35,487 bases of DNA from Flavobacteriales bacterium (GTDB lineage: Bacteria > Bacteroidota > Bacteroidia > Flavobacteriales_D > Cryomorphaceae). Each line of letters starts with the position of its first letter. The stretch's first letter is position 1. The DNA lies in the NCBI GenBank assembly GCA_007125175.1, contig SLDS01000032.1, positions 1 through 35,487 of the forward strand. The letters are read 5' to 3'. Below the pieces are notes generated by a model. That model did not search any database, was not told the DNA's origin, and saw nothing but the letters and a program-made list of their open reading frames with translations. Of this stretch, positions 15,768 through 23,463 are shown one piece after another. The position numbers were made by a program, and so were the translations under genes.

Positions 15768-17666
15768 ATGGACTTTCAAATCAATAGCTTCGAGGAATAC
15801 AAAGAGCGCTACCAAGCCAGCGTCGACAATCCCGAAGCCTTCTGGGCCGATATTGCCGGCCATTACTCATGGAAAAAACCTTGGGATAAGGTTCTGGATT
15901 GGGAATTTGATACGCCCTCGGTAAAGTGGTTTTTGAATGCCAAGCTCAACATTACGGAAAACTGCCTGGATCGCCACTTGGAAAAGCGGGGCAACAAGCT
16001 TGCCCTGATTTGGGAGCCCAATGATCCCAAAGAGCGCTTTGTGCGCTATACCTACCGCGAGCTGCACGAGCATGTATGCCGCTTTGCCAATGTGCTCAAG
16101 TCAAAGGGCATCAAGAAAGGTGACCGCGTGGCCCTGTACATGCCCATGATTCCCGAGCTCACCATCGCCGTGCTGGCCTGCGCCCGCATCGGGGCGGTGC
16201 ACAGCGTGGTATTTGCCGGCTTTAGCGCCAGCGCCCTTGCCGACCGTATCAATGACTCCCAATGCAAAATGGTCATCACAGCCGATGGCCTATTCCGCGG
16301 TACCAAGGAAATTCCCGTAAAGGGCGTGGTGAATGAAGCCCTAAAAAGCTGCACTTCCGTGGAAACGGTGCTCGTAGCCGAGCGTACCCAATGGTCGGTA
16401 AAGATGGAGGAGGGCCGCGACTTCTGGATACACGAGGAAATGGACAAAGTAAGCCACCACTGCCCGGCCGAGCCCATGGACAGCGAGGACATGCTCTTCA
16501 TACTCTACACCTCGGGCAGCACAGGCAAGCCCAAAGGAGTGGTGCACACCTGCGGTGGCTACATGGTGTATGCAGGGTATAGCTTTGCCAATGTATTTCA
16601 ACCTGATGAAAGCGATGTGTACTGGTGCACCGCCGACATAGGCTGGATCACCGGACATACCTACATCGTTTACGGGCCTTTGCTCAATGGCACCACCACG
16701 GTGATGTTTGAGGGGGTGCCGACCTATCCCAGCCCGGGCCGCTTCTGGCAGGTATGCGACAAGCATGGTGTGAACCAGTTTTACACTGCACCAACAGCCA
16801 TACGCGCCCTCATGGCAGCAGGAGAGGATCACGTACTGAGCTATGGCCTCTACACCCTTAAGGTGCTCGGTACGGTGGGCGAACCCATCAATGCAGAAGC
16901 ATGGGAGTGGTACCACATACACATCGGCAAGGAGAAGTGCCCCATTGTGGATACCTGGTGGCAAACAGAGACAGGAGGCATCATGATATCCGGCCTCGGA
17001 AAGCACAGCCCCATGAAGCCCGCCCATGCGGGCTATCCACTGCCCGGTATACAGCCCGTGCTGCTCGATCAGGAGGGCAATGTGATCGAAGAAAATGATA
17101 AAGAAGGGTACCTTGCGATGAAATTCCCGTGGCCGGGAATTCTCCGCACCACCTACGGAGACCACGAGCGCTGCAGGAACACCTACTTCAGCCATTACAA
17201 GGGCTATTACTTTACCGGCGATGGTGCGCGCAGGGATGAAGATGGCATGTACCGCATCATAGGCCGTGTGGACGATGTGATCAACGTATCAGGCCACCGC
17301 TTCGGTACGGCAGAAATCGAGAATGCCATCAACTCCAAGGACGACATTGTGGCCGAAAGCGCTGTGGTGGGCTACCCCCACGAAATCAAAGGTCAGGGCA
17401 TTTACGCCTACGTAATCACCAAGGAGAAGCCCAGCAACCCCGACAAGCTCCGCGCAGAGATTGTGGAGGCCGTTGTGGCCCAGATTGGCAAAATCGCCAA
17501 GCCCGACAAGATTCAGTTTGTAAGTGGACTTCCCAAAACCCGCAGCGGCAAGATTATGCGCCGCATATTGCGCAAGGTGGCCGAGGGCGATACCTCCAAT
17601 CTTGGCGATACCTCCACACTCCTCGATCCCGACGTGGTAGAGGAGATCAAAGAGGGAGCGCATTGA
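15768..17666 (+). CDS. acs: acetyl-CoA synthetase (AMP-forming)
   Basis: A 632-residue cytosolic enzyme of the ANL superfamily (EC 6.2.1.1), making acetyl-CoA from acetate, ATP and CoA through acetyl-AMP. Length is close to the usual 650. Visible: the N-terminal ACAS region (YKERYQASVDNPEAFWADIA), the phosphate loop LYTSGSTGKPKG near 248-257, WWQTETGG with the adenylate-binding Thr/Glu, YFTGDGARRDEDG with the hinge Asp region, and the C-terminal SGKIMRR motif with catalytic Lys595, the residue regulated by acetylation in characterised Acs enzymes. The acetate-type WWQTETGG pocket argues against longer-chain acyl-CoA synthetases. It seems monocistronic and converges on the DoxX-like gene. A long upstream gap suggests regulated transcription, but no clear promoter was found. 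Confidence 0.96.
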   Translation: MDFQINSFEEYKERYQASVDNPEAFWADIAGHYSWKKPWDKVLDWEFDTPSVKWFLNAKLNITENCLDRHLEKRGNKLALIWEPNDPKERFVRYTYRELHEHVCRFANVLKSKGIKKGDRVALYMPMIPELTIAVLACARIGAVHSVVFAGFSASALADRINDSQCKMVITADGLFRGTKEIPVKGVVNEALKSCTSVETVLVAERTQWSVKMEEGRDFWIHEEMDKVSHHCPAEPMDSEDMLFILYTSGSTGKPKGVVHTCGGYMVYAGYSFANVFQPDESDVYWCTADIGWITGHTYIVYGPLLNGTTTVMFEGVPTYPSPGRFWQVCDKHGVNQFYTAPTAIRALMAAGEDHVLSYGLYTLKVLGTVGEPINAEAWEWYHIHIGKEKCPIVDTWWQTETGGIMISGLGKHSPMKPAHAGYPLPGIQPVLLDQEGNVIEENDKEGYLAMKFPWPGILRTTYGDHERCRNTYFSHYKGYYFTGDGARRDEDGMYRIIGRVDDVINVSGHRFGTAEIENAINSKDDIVAESAVVGYPHEIKGQGIYAYVITKEKPSNPDKLRAEIVEAVVAQIGKIAKPDKIQFVSGLPKTRSGKIMRRILRKVAEGDTSNLGDTSTLLDPDVVEEIKEGAH

Positions 17667-17732
17667 TACGATGTGGCATCTTAGATGGCCTCTGTCTTGG
17701 CTTATCGCAAAAATAGAAGCTGCGCGTACATC

Positions 17733-18134
17733 TTATTTTGCGGAAGCAGGAGCCATGTACAGCGCCCAAATGATGAATAGCAGCTGAATGGGCAGGCGCA
17801 ACCAAGCCAGCCAACAAGGTATGTGATAGCCGGAGTTGACCTCAGCAAGCGCCGCACAATCGATTGCGACATGCCAATGCACAGGCAGGTAGACCACGCA
17901 CATGGCAGCAATCATGTACCAGCTCACACCTCTTGTGGCCGGATAGATAAGGCCGGCAGCCAAAATCAGCTCCGCGACGCCGCTCAGGTAAATGAGCATA
18001 GTAGGGTGTGGCATGTATGGAGGCATTTGCGCCAGCAGGAAATCATCGAGCACAAAATGGCTCAGGCCCGCTCCGAGTAGCAGCAAAACCCAAAAAATGC
18101 GGCTCCAGAAGTGAAATGTAGATTTTGAAATCAT
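17733..18134 (-). CDS. DoxX-like small membrane protein
   Basis: 133 residues with four hydrophobic helices: WVLLLLGAGLSHFVL, TMLIYLSGVAELILAAGLIYP, YMIAAMCVVYLPVHW and LPIQLLFIIWALYMA. The arrangement H-F near the first helix and L-SGVAELILAAGL in the second is typical of the DoxX/MauE-like family of inner-membrane proteins. DoxX relatives are tied to quinone- or thiol-linked redox functions in some bacteria, but most members are uncharacterised. Its ATG overlaps the TGA of the preceding gene (18131-18134), so the two form a coupled pair. The stop lies 66 bases from the acs stop, with a weak CGCAAAA/TTTTGCG inverted repeat (17706-17742) between and overlapping the gene end. Confidence 0.75.
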   Translation of the reverse strand: MISKSTFHFWSRIFWVLLLLGAGLSHFVLDDFLLAQMPPYMPHPTMLIYLSGVAELILAAGLIYPATRGVSWYMIAAMCVVYLPVHWHVAIDCAALAEVNSGYHIPCWLAWLRLPIQLLFIIWALYMAPASAK

Positions 18135-18547
18135 TTTGTGAGCAGGTATTTGTCATCGCTCAAAGGGAGATGCTCACGCCAAGCGATTCGGAGCATTAAG
18201 GCGAATGGATTCCACCAAATGAGATCGTTGGTGATGAGGGTATAGCCAAATGCGGGGTGCGCAGTGCCCTGTGTAAGGCCCCATACATAGACGATGGGCC
18301 CAAAGATCTTGCCGAGAAAACCGACAACCACATTGGGCCAATGCCGCACCAGGTCATACGATGCCCACCAATAGCCCAGTCCGTAGAGGCCGATGACCAT
18401 GCCCATACCCTGCCATATCATCATGTGACGGGGAGCTGGCATGCCGCTGAGCTCAAAAAACCACTCTGGGTAGAGCACCTGCAAGCCTCCCCACAAGAGC
18501 TTGTTTACAGCAGCAGCCCGAAGCACTTTTTGCAGAATAGCTTGCAT
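18131..18547 (-). CDS. uncharacterised small integral membrane protein
   Basis: 138 residues. Three or four hydrophobic segments: LLWGGLQVLYPEWFFEL, IWQGMGMVIGLYGLGYWWA, VVVGFLGKIFGPIVYVWGL and LIWWNPFALMLRIAW. Many Trp and Tyr sit at likely membrane interfaces. The segment MIWQGMGMVIGLYGLGY followed by NVVVGFLGKI looks like a conserved helical-hairpin core. I cannot name a family with confidence. It is translationally coupled (ATGA overlap) to the DoxX-like gene, so the two probably form one membrane complex or act in one process (inference). The start at 18547 is an ATG with no better upstream alternative. Confidence 0.7.
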   Translation of the reverse strand: MQAILQKVLRAAAVNKLLWGGLQVLYPEWFFELSGMPAPRHMMIWQGMGMVIGLYGLGYWWASYDLVRHWPNVVVGFLGKIFGPIVYVWGLTQGTAHPAFGYTLITNDLIWWNPFALMLRIAWREHLPLSDDKYLLTK

Positions 18548-18667
18548 GGAAGAAGGATATGGGCTCTAACACTTCTCGTGCGCTAAAGTTGCCTGTCGGC
18601 ACAAGCTGCAGAATTGACTACCCATCCATCCTGGATTTTCGGCATCCTCTTATTGGCTATGTCGTGC

Positions 18668-19579
18668 TCAAATGCCAATCGGAGCCACCACGAATCCGGC
18701 CTCCTGCAGTCGATTGATCAAGCCGCAATCTTTGAAGAGGTGCATCAGGCCCACCGCTATGAAGCAGCTTCGCTCCATGAGCAATTGTGGAAGCACTTCC
18801 ATCCATTGGGCATTGCGCTCAGCGATCACAGGATCATCAACGGGGCATGGCGCGTCGAGGGCGTAATTGCCAATGTCGAGGCGCATGTAGCGATGCACCA
18901 GCTCGCAGCGCCCGGCATTGGCTTTGCCCTTCCGCATGCTCCGTATGTCCTTGCGTATCATAGGCCGCATGGCTTTCCAGGTGTTCGATCCTATGCCCTC
19001 ATTGATCAGCCTGGATTGCGCGCTGTCGGTTTCCAGTCCGAGGGTCTCAATGCCCAGTGAGTCGGCCAGATGGTAAAGGTATTGATCCATATGGTCGAAA
19101 CGATCCCCCTCGCGAACCGATCCGCATAGTTCCTTTGTGAGTTCCTGATTGAGCTTCCAGTAGAGCTCTATGGGGCTGAGTTTGTGCAGGGGCACAGTCC
19201 AGTCTGAGCTGTAGCCTTCCAGCCATGCTACTTCGCGCGGGCGGAATACTTCGCGGTAGGAATGGTCAGCTTCCCGCAAATTCATATTCGCCATCAGCTG
19301 CTCTGCAGGATCTATGGACTCAAAAATGGCCAATTCGCTCGATGCGAGCGCCGAGAGCAGGCCCCCTAGGCTGTCTACCCATGTATTACCCACCTGATGG
19401 AGGGTGCCCAAAAGGTAAGAGCGATGAGGGCAATCACGGTGCTCAATGCTCCAGAGTACAGTATTCTGGGACTTGCCAATGGAGTTGAACAGCAGGGTAC
19501 TGCACAGGGCCAGGCAGGGCCAAAGGATTGCCAATTTACCCCTGTGGCCCTTTCTCATCCTATTGATTGCTTTTGCCAT
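18668..19579 (-). CDS. TraB/GumN family protein
   Basis: About 303 residues from the ATG at 19579; the frame extends to a TTG at 19594. A basic N-terminus and hydrophobic LAILWPCLALCSTLLF form a signal peptide or anchor. Family landmarks are SYLLGTLHQVGNTWVDSL near the start of the mature part (GTxH motif), a Glu in AIFESI, GLETDSAQ in the middle, and the C-terminal block AERNAQWM...ERSCFIAVGLMHL...GLINRLQEAGF. These are conserved in TraB/GumN proteins, which resemble Tiki-type metalloproteases in having paired GxxH and E motifs. Bacterial substrates are unknown. It follows hutI on the same strand by about 60 bases, so co-transcription is possible. Confidence 0.8.
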   Translation of the reverse strand: MAKAINRMRKGHRGKLAILWPCLALCSTLLFNSIGKSQNTVLWSIEHRDCPHRSYLLGTLHQVGNTWVDSLGGLLSALASSELAIFESIDPAEQLMANMNLREADHSYREVFRPREVAWLEGYSSDWTVPLHKLSPIELYWKLNQELTKELCGSVREGDRFDHMDQYLYHLADSLGIETLGLETDSAQSRLINEGIGSNTWKAMRPMIRKDIRSMRKGKANAGRCELVHRYMRLDIGNYALDAPCPVDDPVIAERNAQWMEVLPQLLMERSCFIAVGLMHLFKDCGLINRLQEAGFVVAPIGI

Positions 19580-19636
19580 GATCAACTTGCACAAGCATGC
19601 TCTGTGCCATTTTGATTCATCCCCAAGTGCATTGAC

Positions 19637-20869
19637 TCAGGATAAAATCACCCTTTCGATTGCAGGCCTGCCGAAGGAGTATGGAAGGAATGCAGGACTC
19701 TCGCAGGCTTCGGTGATAATAAGGCTGGCTACCTTGCCCGGTGTGATGCTACCGTGGGTATCGGATATCTCCATGGCCGCTGCCCCATTGATGGTGGCTG
19801 CATTGATGGCTTCGGCCGGGGTGAGGCCCATCTTGATGCAAGCGAGCGACACGGCCAATGCCATATTTCCAGAAGGGGCAGAGCCAGGATTGTAATCGCT
19901 CGCCAGGGCCAGAGCGGCATTGCGATCGATCAGTTGGCGGCCGGGGGTGTAGTCCAGGCTCAAAAACAAGCTGCACAAAGGAAGTGCCGTGGCGATGGTG
20001 GCCGATCCCGATAGGGCCTCGAAGTCTTCTTCATCCATCACCTCGAGGTGATCCACGCTCAGCACCCCTGCAGCCACCAATTTGGGAATGGCTCCCATGG
20101 CATTGAATTGATTCACATGAATTTTGGACTTCAATCCAAAATCGGAGGCGCGTTCCACTATTTCCAGGCTCTCTTCGGTGCTGAAGTAGCCCTTCTCGCA
20201 AAACACATCCACGTAATCGGCCAACTTTTTTTCGGCTACAGCCGGTATCATCTCTTCCAATATCAGGTCGATATAGGCGCGGCGCTTCGAGGCATAGGCA
20301 GCAGGGATGGCGTGGGCACCCAGAAAGGTCGCTTTGATCTTTACCTTGCTTTCCTCCTTGAGCCGGGCTACCACGCAGAGCATCTTCAATTCGGCCTCTG
20401 TGCTCAGGCCGTATCCGCTTTTGATTTCCAGTGCACCGGTACCTGATTCCACAAGTTGTCTAAGCCGCAAGAGGGAAGACTCAAAGAGTTCGTCTTCATC
20501 CATTTGGGCAAGCTTTTGGGCCGAGTTGAGTATGCCGCCGCCGCGGCGGGCTATTTCTTCATAGCTCAATCCCGAGATGCGATCTTCAAATTCTTTTTCG
20601 CGTGAAGCGGCAAAAACCAAATGGCTGTGGCTGTCGCACCATGCTGGCAATACATAGCGACCTTCGGCATCTATCACCTCGAGGTTGCGCCAATCTTCTA
20701 TACCGCCCCACTCTTCCATGGAGCCATAAATGGCAATGCGACCATTGTCTACGGCGAGAAATGCATTTTCCAGCATGGAAAGCTCATTCATTTTCGCACC
20801 GCGAAGCACTCCGGGTGAGTCATCGTATACTGAGAGCAATCCGCGAATATTCTTGATCAGCATGCGCAT
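19637..20869 (-). CDS. hutI: imidazolonepropionase
   Basis: About 410 residues of the amidohydrolase superfamily, hydrolysing 4-imidazolone-5-propanoate to N-formimino-L-glutamate (EC 3.5.2.7), step three of histidine degradation. Metal and substrate motifs: DSHSHLVFAASREKEFE with HSH at residues 81-83, the long EEIARRGGGILNS loop, ATFLGAHAIP, KIHVNQFNAMGAI, VDHLEVM and ASDYNPGSAPSGN with the catalytic/metal Asp. The frame is open to 20938, but the N-terminus of relatives (short strand LIKNI) fits the ATGs at 20869 or 20863. No hutH, hutU or formimidoylglutamate enzyme gene lies in the window, so the rest of the pathway must be elsewhere. It is divergent from aroC across about 90 bases. Confidence 0.93.
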   Translation of the reverse strand: MRMLIKNIRGLLSVYDDSPGVLRGAKMNELSMLENAFLAVDNGRIAIYGSMEEWGGIEDWRNLEVIDAEGRYVLPAWCDSHSHLVFAASREKEFEDRISGLSYEEIARRGGGILNSAQKLAQMDEDELFESSLLRLRQLVESGTGALEIKSGYGLSTEAELKMLCVVARLKEESKVKIKATFLGAHAIPAAYASKRRAYIDLILEEMIPAVAEKKLADYVDVFCEKGYFSTEESLEIVERASDFGLKSKIHVNQFNAMGAIPKLVAAGVLSVDHLEVMDEEDFEALSGSATIATALPLCSLFLSLDYTPGRQLIDRNAALALASDYNPGSAPSGNMALAVSLACIKMGLTPAEAINAATINGAAAMEISDTHGSITPGKVASLIITEACESPAFLPYSFGRPAIERVILS

Positions 20870-20893
20870 GAGGCGAGGAATTTTGCAGAGCTG

Positions 20894-20901
20894 CAAAGGT
20901 G
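20894..20901 (-). promoter_or_regulatory. -7-like box for hutI
   Basis: On the minus strand CACCTTTG matches TAnnTTTG except for its first base, about 25 bases upstream of the preferred hutI start. No -33 TTTG was found at the right distance. Confidence 0.3.
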
Positions 20902-20945
20902 CAAAAATACAAGTATTTCGCCCTGAGGCTGGGGTCAAATAATGC

Positions 20946-20953
20946 TATCTTTG
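20946..20953 (+). promoter_or_regulatory. -7 box close to the aroC start
   Basis: TATCTTTG exactly matches TAnnTTTG, but ends only five bases before the aroC ATG (20959). If functional, transcription would start at or next to the start codon, giving a leaderless or nearly leaderless mRNA. A matching -33 element is not clear. Confidence 0.35.
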
Positions 20954-20958
20954 CCGCC

Positions 20959-22038
20959 ATGGCAGGTAATTCATTCGGTCAGGTGTTCAGGCTCACCACC
21001 TTTGGCGAGTCGCATGGAGCGGCCATCGGAGGGATTGTAGATGGCTGCCCGGCAGGGGTGCCCATCAGTGTAGAGGAGGTGCAGCGCGATCTCGATAGGA
21101 GGCGTCCGGGCCAAAGCGATCTGAGCACGCCGCGCAAGGAGTCGGATACGGTGAGCATACACTCCGGCATTTTTGAAGGCAGGAGCACCGGCCACCCCAT
21201 CGCCTTTAGCATACCCAATAGCAATCAGCGATCTAAGGATTATGATGCCTTGAAGGACACCTATCGCCCCTCCCATGCCGATTACACCTATCAGGCCAAG
21301 TATGGCATTCGCGATCACCGTGGCGGAGGGCGCAGCAGTGCCCGTGAGACCGCCTGCCGGGTGGCTGCGGGCTCCATCGCCAAGCAGATGCTCCATGCAG
21401 CTCTCAAGCTGGAGGTGAGGGCCTATGTGAGTGCCATAGCCGAGGCCGAGTTGAAGCTGTCTGCCGGGGAGCTCGATTTTTCTCTTCCGGAAAATGAGCT
21501 TCGATGCCCGCATCCTGCTACAGCCGCCGAAATGCGAAAGCTGATCGAAGCTGCCCGCGAAAGGGGCGACACCCTGGGAGGTGTGGTGAGCTGCGTGCTG
21601 CGCAATATGCCTGCCGGTCTGGGAGAACCTGTATTCGACAAGCTCCACGCCGATCTGGGCAAGGCCATGCTGAGCATCAATGCCGTGAAAGGCTTTGAGA
21701 TAGGCAGTGGATTTCAGGCCGCCCGCATGCGGGGCAGTGAGCACAACGACGCCTTCGAAATGCGCGATGGCAAGGCCGTGACCGATACCAATCACAGCGG
21801 TGGAGTGCAAGGAGGTATTTCCAATGGTATGGACATCCACTTCAGGGTGGCCTTCAAGCCAGTAGCGAGTATCAAGCTTCCGCAAAATACGGTAACCCGC
21901 AGCGGTGATGCCACCCGCATCGAGATTGGTGGCAGGCATGACCCCTGTGTATTGCCCCGGGCGGTGCCCATTGTGGAGGCCATGGCCGCCCTTGTAATCG
22001 CCGACCATTACCTGAGAAACCGCAGCGCTGCCCTATGA
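20959..22038 (+). CDS. aroC: chorismate synthase
   Basis: 359 residues. It converts 5-enolpyruvylshikimate-3-phosphate to chorismate (EC 4.2.3.5) using reduced FMN, the last step of the shikimate pathway. Diagnostic segments: [23 protein letters not shown] at the start with the catalytic His, [17 protein letters not shown], the [30 protein letters not shown]/phosphate-binding stretch, and [11 protein letters not shown]...[13 protein letters not shown] near the C-terminus. The frame opens at a GTG at 20899, but MAGNSFGQ at 20959 is the family's normal N-terminus. The stop overlaps the next start by four bases (22035-22038), so it is translationally coupled to the cation symporter gene. Confidence 0.97.
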   Translation: MAGNSFGQVFRLTTFGESHGAAIGGIVDGCPAGVPISVEEVQRDLDRRRPGQSDLSTPRKESDTVSIHSGIFEGRSTGHPIAFSIPNSNQRSKDYDALKDTYRPSHADYTYQAKYGIRDHRGGGRSSARETACRVAAGSIAKQMLHAALKLEVRAYVSAIAEAELKLSAGELDFSLPENELRCPHPATAAEMRKLIEAARERGDTLGGVVSCVLRNMPAGLGEPVFDKLHADLGKAMLSINAVKGFEIGSGFQAARMRGSEHNDAFEMRDGKAVTDTNHSGGVQGGISNGMDIHFRVAFKPVASIKLPQNTVTRSGDATRIEIGGRHDPCVLPRAVPIVEAMAALVIADHYLRNRSAAL

Positions 22039-23450
22039 AAAACTGGCCTCTGCATTGGAAGATCATCTTCGGGCTCTTGCTCGGTATCGCATGGGCTTTT
22101 GCTGCTAGTGCTCTGGGCTGGAATCAATTCACCCGCGATTGGATCGATCCCTTTGGGGTAATCTTCATCCGCATGCTCAAGTTCATCGCTGTGCCCCTCG
22201 TCATGTTTTCCATCATTGCCGGTATCTCCGGTCTTGAAGATATCCGCAGGCTGGGCAAGCTTGGCGCAAAAACACTCGGCATCTATTTAATCACCACAGT
22301 GTCTGCCGTGGCCATAGGCTTGTTTCTCGTCAATGTCACCAAGCCGGGCCATTTTGTGGATGAGGATACGCGCATCAAGAACCGCATAGCCTACGAGTTG
22401 TGGGTGGAGCAAAGTCCGGGTGTCGAGATACTGGATGGTAAAAACCTGAGTGCTGATCCGGCTTACGCCGAATATGTAGAATTTGCCCGTGGCCTCGCTG
22501 CCGAAAGTCCTGAAACGGTTCAGAAAAAAATGAAGGCTGCCGAAGAAAAGAAGGAGGAGGGGCCACTGAGCTTTTTGGTGGAGATGGTACCTGAAAACAT
22601 CCTGCTCTCCATTTCCAATAACGGCCTGATGCTGCAAGTCATCTTTTTTGCCATCTTTTTCGGAATTTGCCTGGCCTTGGTGCCGCATGAGAAGGCCAAG
22701 GAGGTCAAGAAATTCATCATCGGGGCCAATGAGGTATTTCTCAAGATGGTCGATGTGGTGATGCAGGCGGCACCCTTCTTTGTTTTTGCACTTATGGCCG
22801 GTGTGCTTTCCAATATGGCCGACTCACCCGCCGAAGTCTTCGAAATTTTCAAAGGCCTTGGCAGCTATAGCTTGATACTCACCTTTGGCCTGGTCTTCAT
22901 GGTTTTTATTTTCTACCCGCTCATTGTAAGTGCATTTGCCAGAAAGATTAGCTACCGCGAATTTCTCAAACGCATCAGCCCGGCCCAGTTTCTGGCCTTT
23001 TCCACCAGTTCCAGTGCCGCCACCCTGCCGGTTACCATGGAATGCGTGGAGCAGAATATCGGCGTCTCGCGAAACATTACCAGCTTTGTACTGCCCATCG
23101 GAGCCACTGTCAACATGGATGGCACCAGCCTCTACCAAGCTGTGGCAGTGATCTTTTTGGCTCAGCTTCACATGGTAGACCTCAGCCTGGGCCAGCAGCT
23201 CACCATTGTGCTTACTGCTACCCTCGCCAGCATAGGTTCTGCAGCTGTGCCCAGTGCAGGTTTGGTCATGCTCGTGATTGTACTGCAGAGCGTTGGCTTA
23301 AACCCCATGTGGATCGCAATAATTTTTCCCGTAGATCGTATTCTTGACATGATGCGCACCGTAGTGAACGTTACCGGCGATGCCAGCGTGTCGACCATCA
23401 TCGCAGTGAGCGAAGGAGAACTCAATTACAAGCCCGATCAAACCCTTTAA
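22035..23450 (+). CDS. dicarboxylate/amino acid:cation symporter (GltP/DctA family)
   Basis: 471 residues, an inner-membrane DAACS-family carrier importing glutamate, aspartate or C4-dicarboxylates with Na+ or H+. Family motifs: the first reentrant loop [13 protein letters not shown], the Na+-site NMDGTSLYQ, the second reentrant [11 protein letters not shown], and [17 protein letters not shown] in helix 8, where the DxxxD/R pattern contacts the substrate amino or carboxyl group. The Arg-Thr of [12 protein letters not shown] fits glutamate/dicarboxylate carriers, but choice between them is not safe. A charged, lysine/glutamate-rich segment (about 155-180, [13 protein letters not shown]) lies in the large loop after helix 3. 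It overlaps aroC by four bases and is 13 bases from the AsmA-like gene. Confidence 0.92.
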   Translation: MKNWPLHWKIIFGLLLGIAWAFAASALGWNQFTRDWIDPFGVIFIRMLKFIAVPLVMFSIIAGISGLEDIRRLGKLGAKTLGIYLITTVSAVAIGLFLVNVTKPGHFVDEDTRIKNRIAYELWVEQSPGVEILDGKNLSADPAYAEYVEFARGLAAESPETVQKKMKAAEEKKEEGPLSFLVEMVPENILLSISNNGLMLQVIFFAIFFGICLALVPHEKAKEVKKFIIGANEVFLKMVDVVMQAAPFFVFALMAGVLSNMADSPAEVFEIFKGLGSYSLILTFGLVFMVFIFYPLIVSAFARKISYREFLKRISPAQFLAFSTSSSAATLPVTMECVEQNIGVSRNITSFVLPIGATVNMDGTSLYQAVAVIFLAQLHMVDLSLGQQLTIVLTATLASIGSAAVPSAGLVMLVIVLQSVGLNPMWIAIIFPVDRILDMMRTVVNVTGDASVSTIIAVSEGELNYKPDQTL

Positions 23451-23463
23451 GAACCCCCTGAAC

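Noticed and set aside
15508-15924. 138-codon + strand ORF before and into acs
   Set aside because: It overlaps the acs start in another frame and has no coherent protein features.
16341-17195. 284-codon minus-strand ORF across acs
   Set aside because: Antisense to a complete acetyl-CoA synthetase and without recognisable domains.
17706-17742. CGCAAAA/TTTTGCG inverted repeat between acs and the DoxX-like gene
   Set aside because: Only 7 bp, with a 23-base loop and partly inside the DoxX-like coding end; too weak to call a terminator.
18614-19060. + strand ORF with a lipoprotein-like start (ILLLAMSC)
   Set aside because: The hydrophobic start is tempting, but the remainder lies opposite the conserved C-terminal block of the TraB/GumN gene and shows no domain.
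20971-22008. 345-codon minus-strand ORF across aroC
   Set aside because: Fully antisense to chorismate synthase, whose motifs are intact; the composition looks like a shadow frame.
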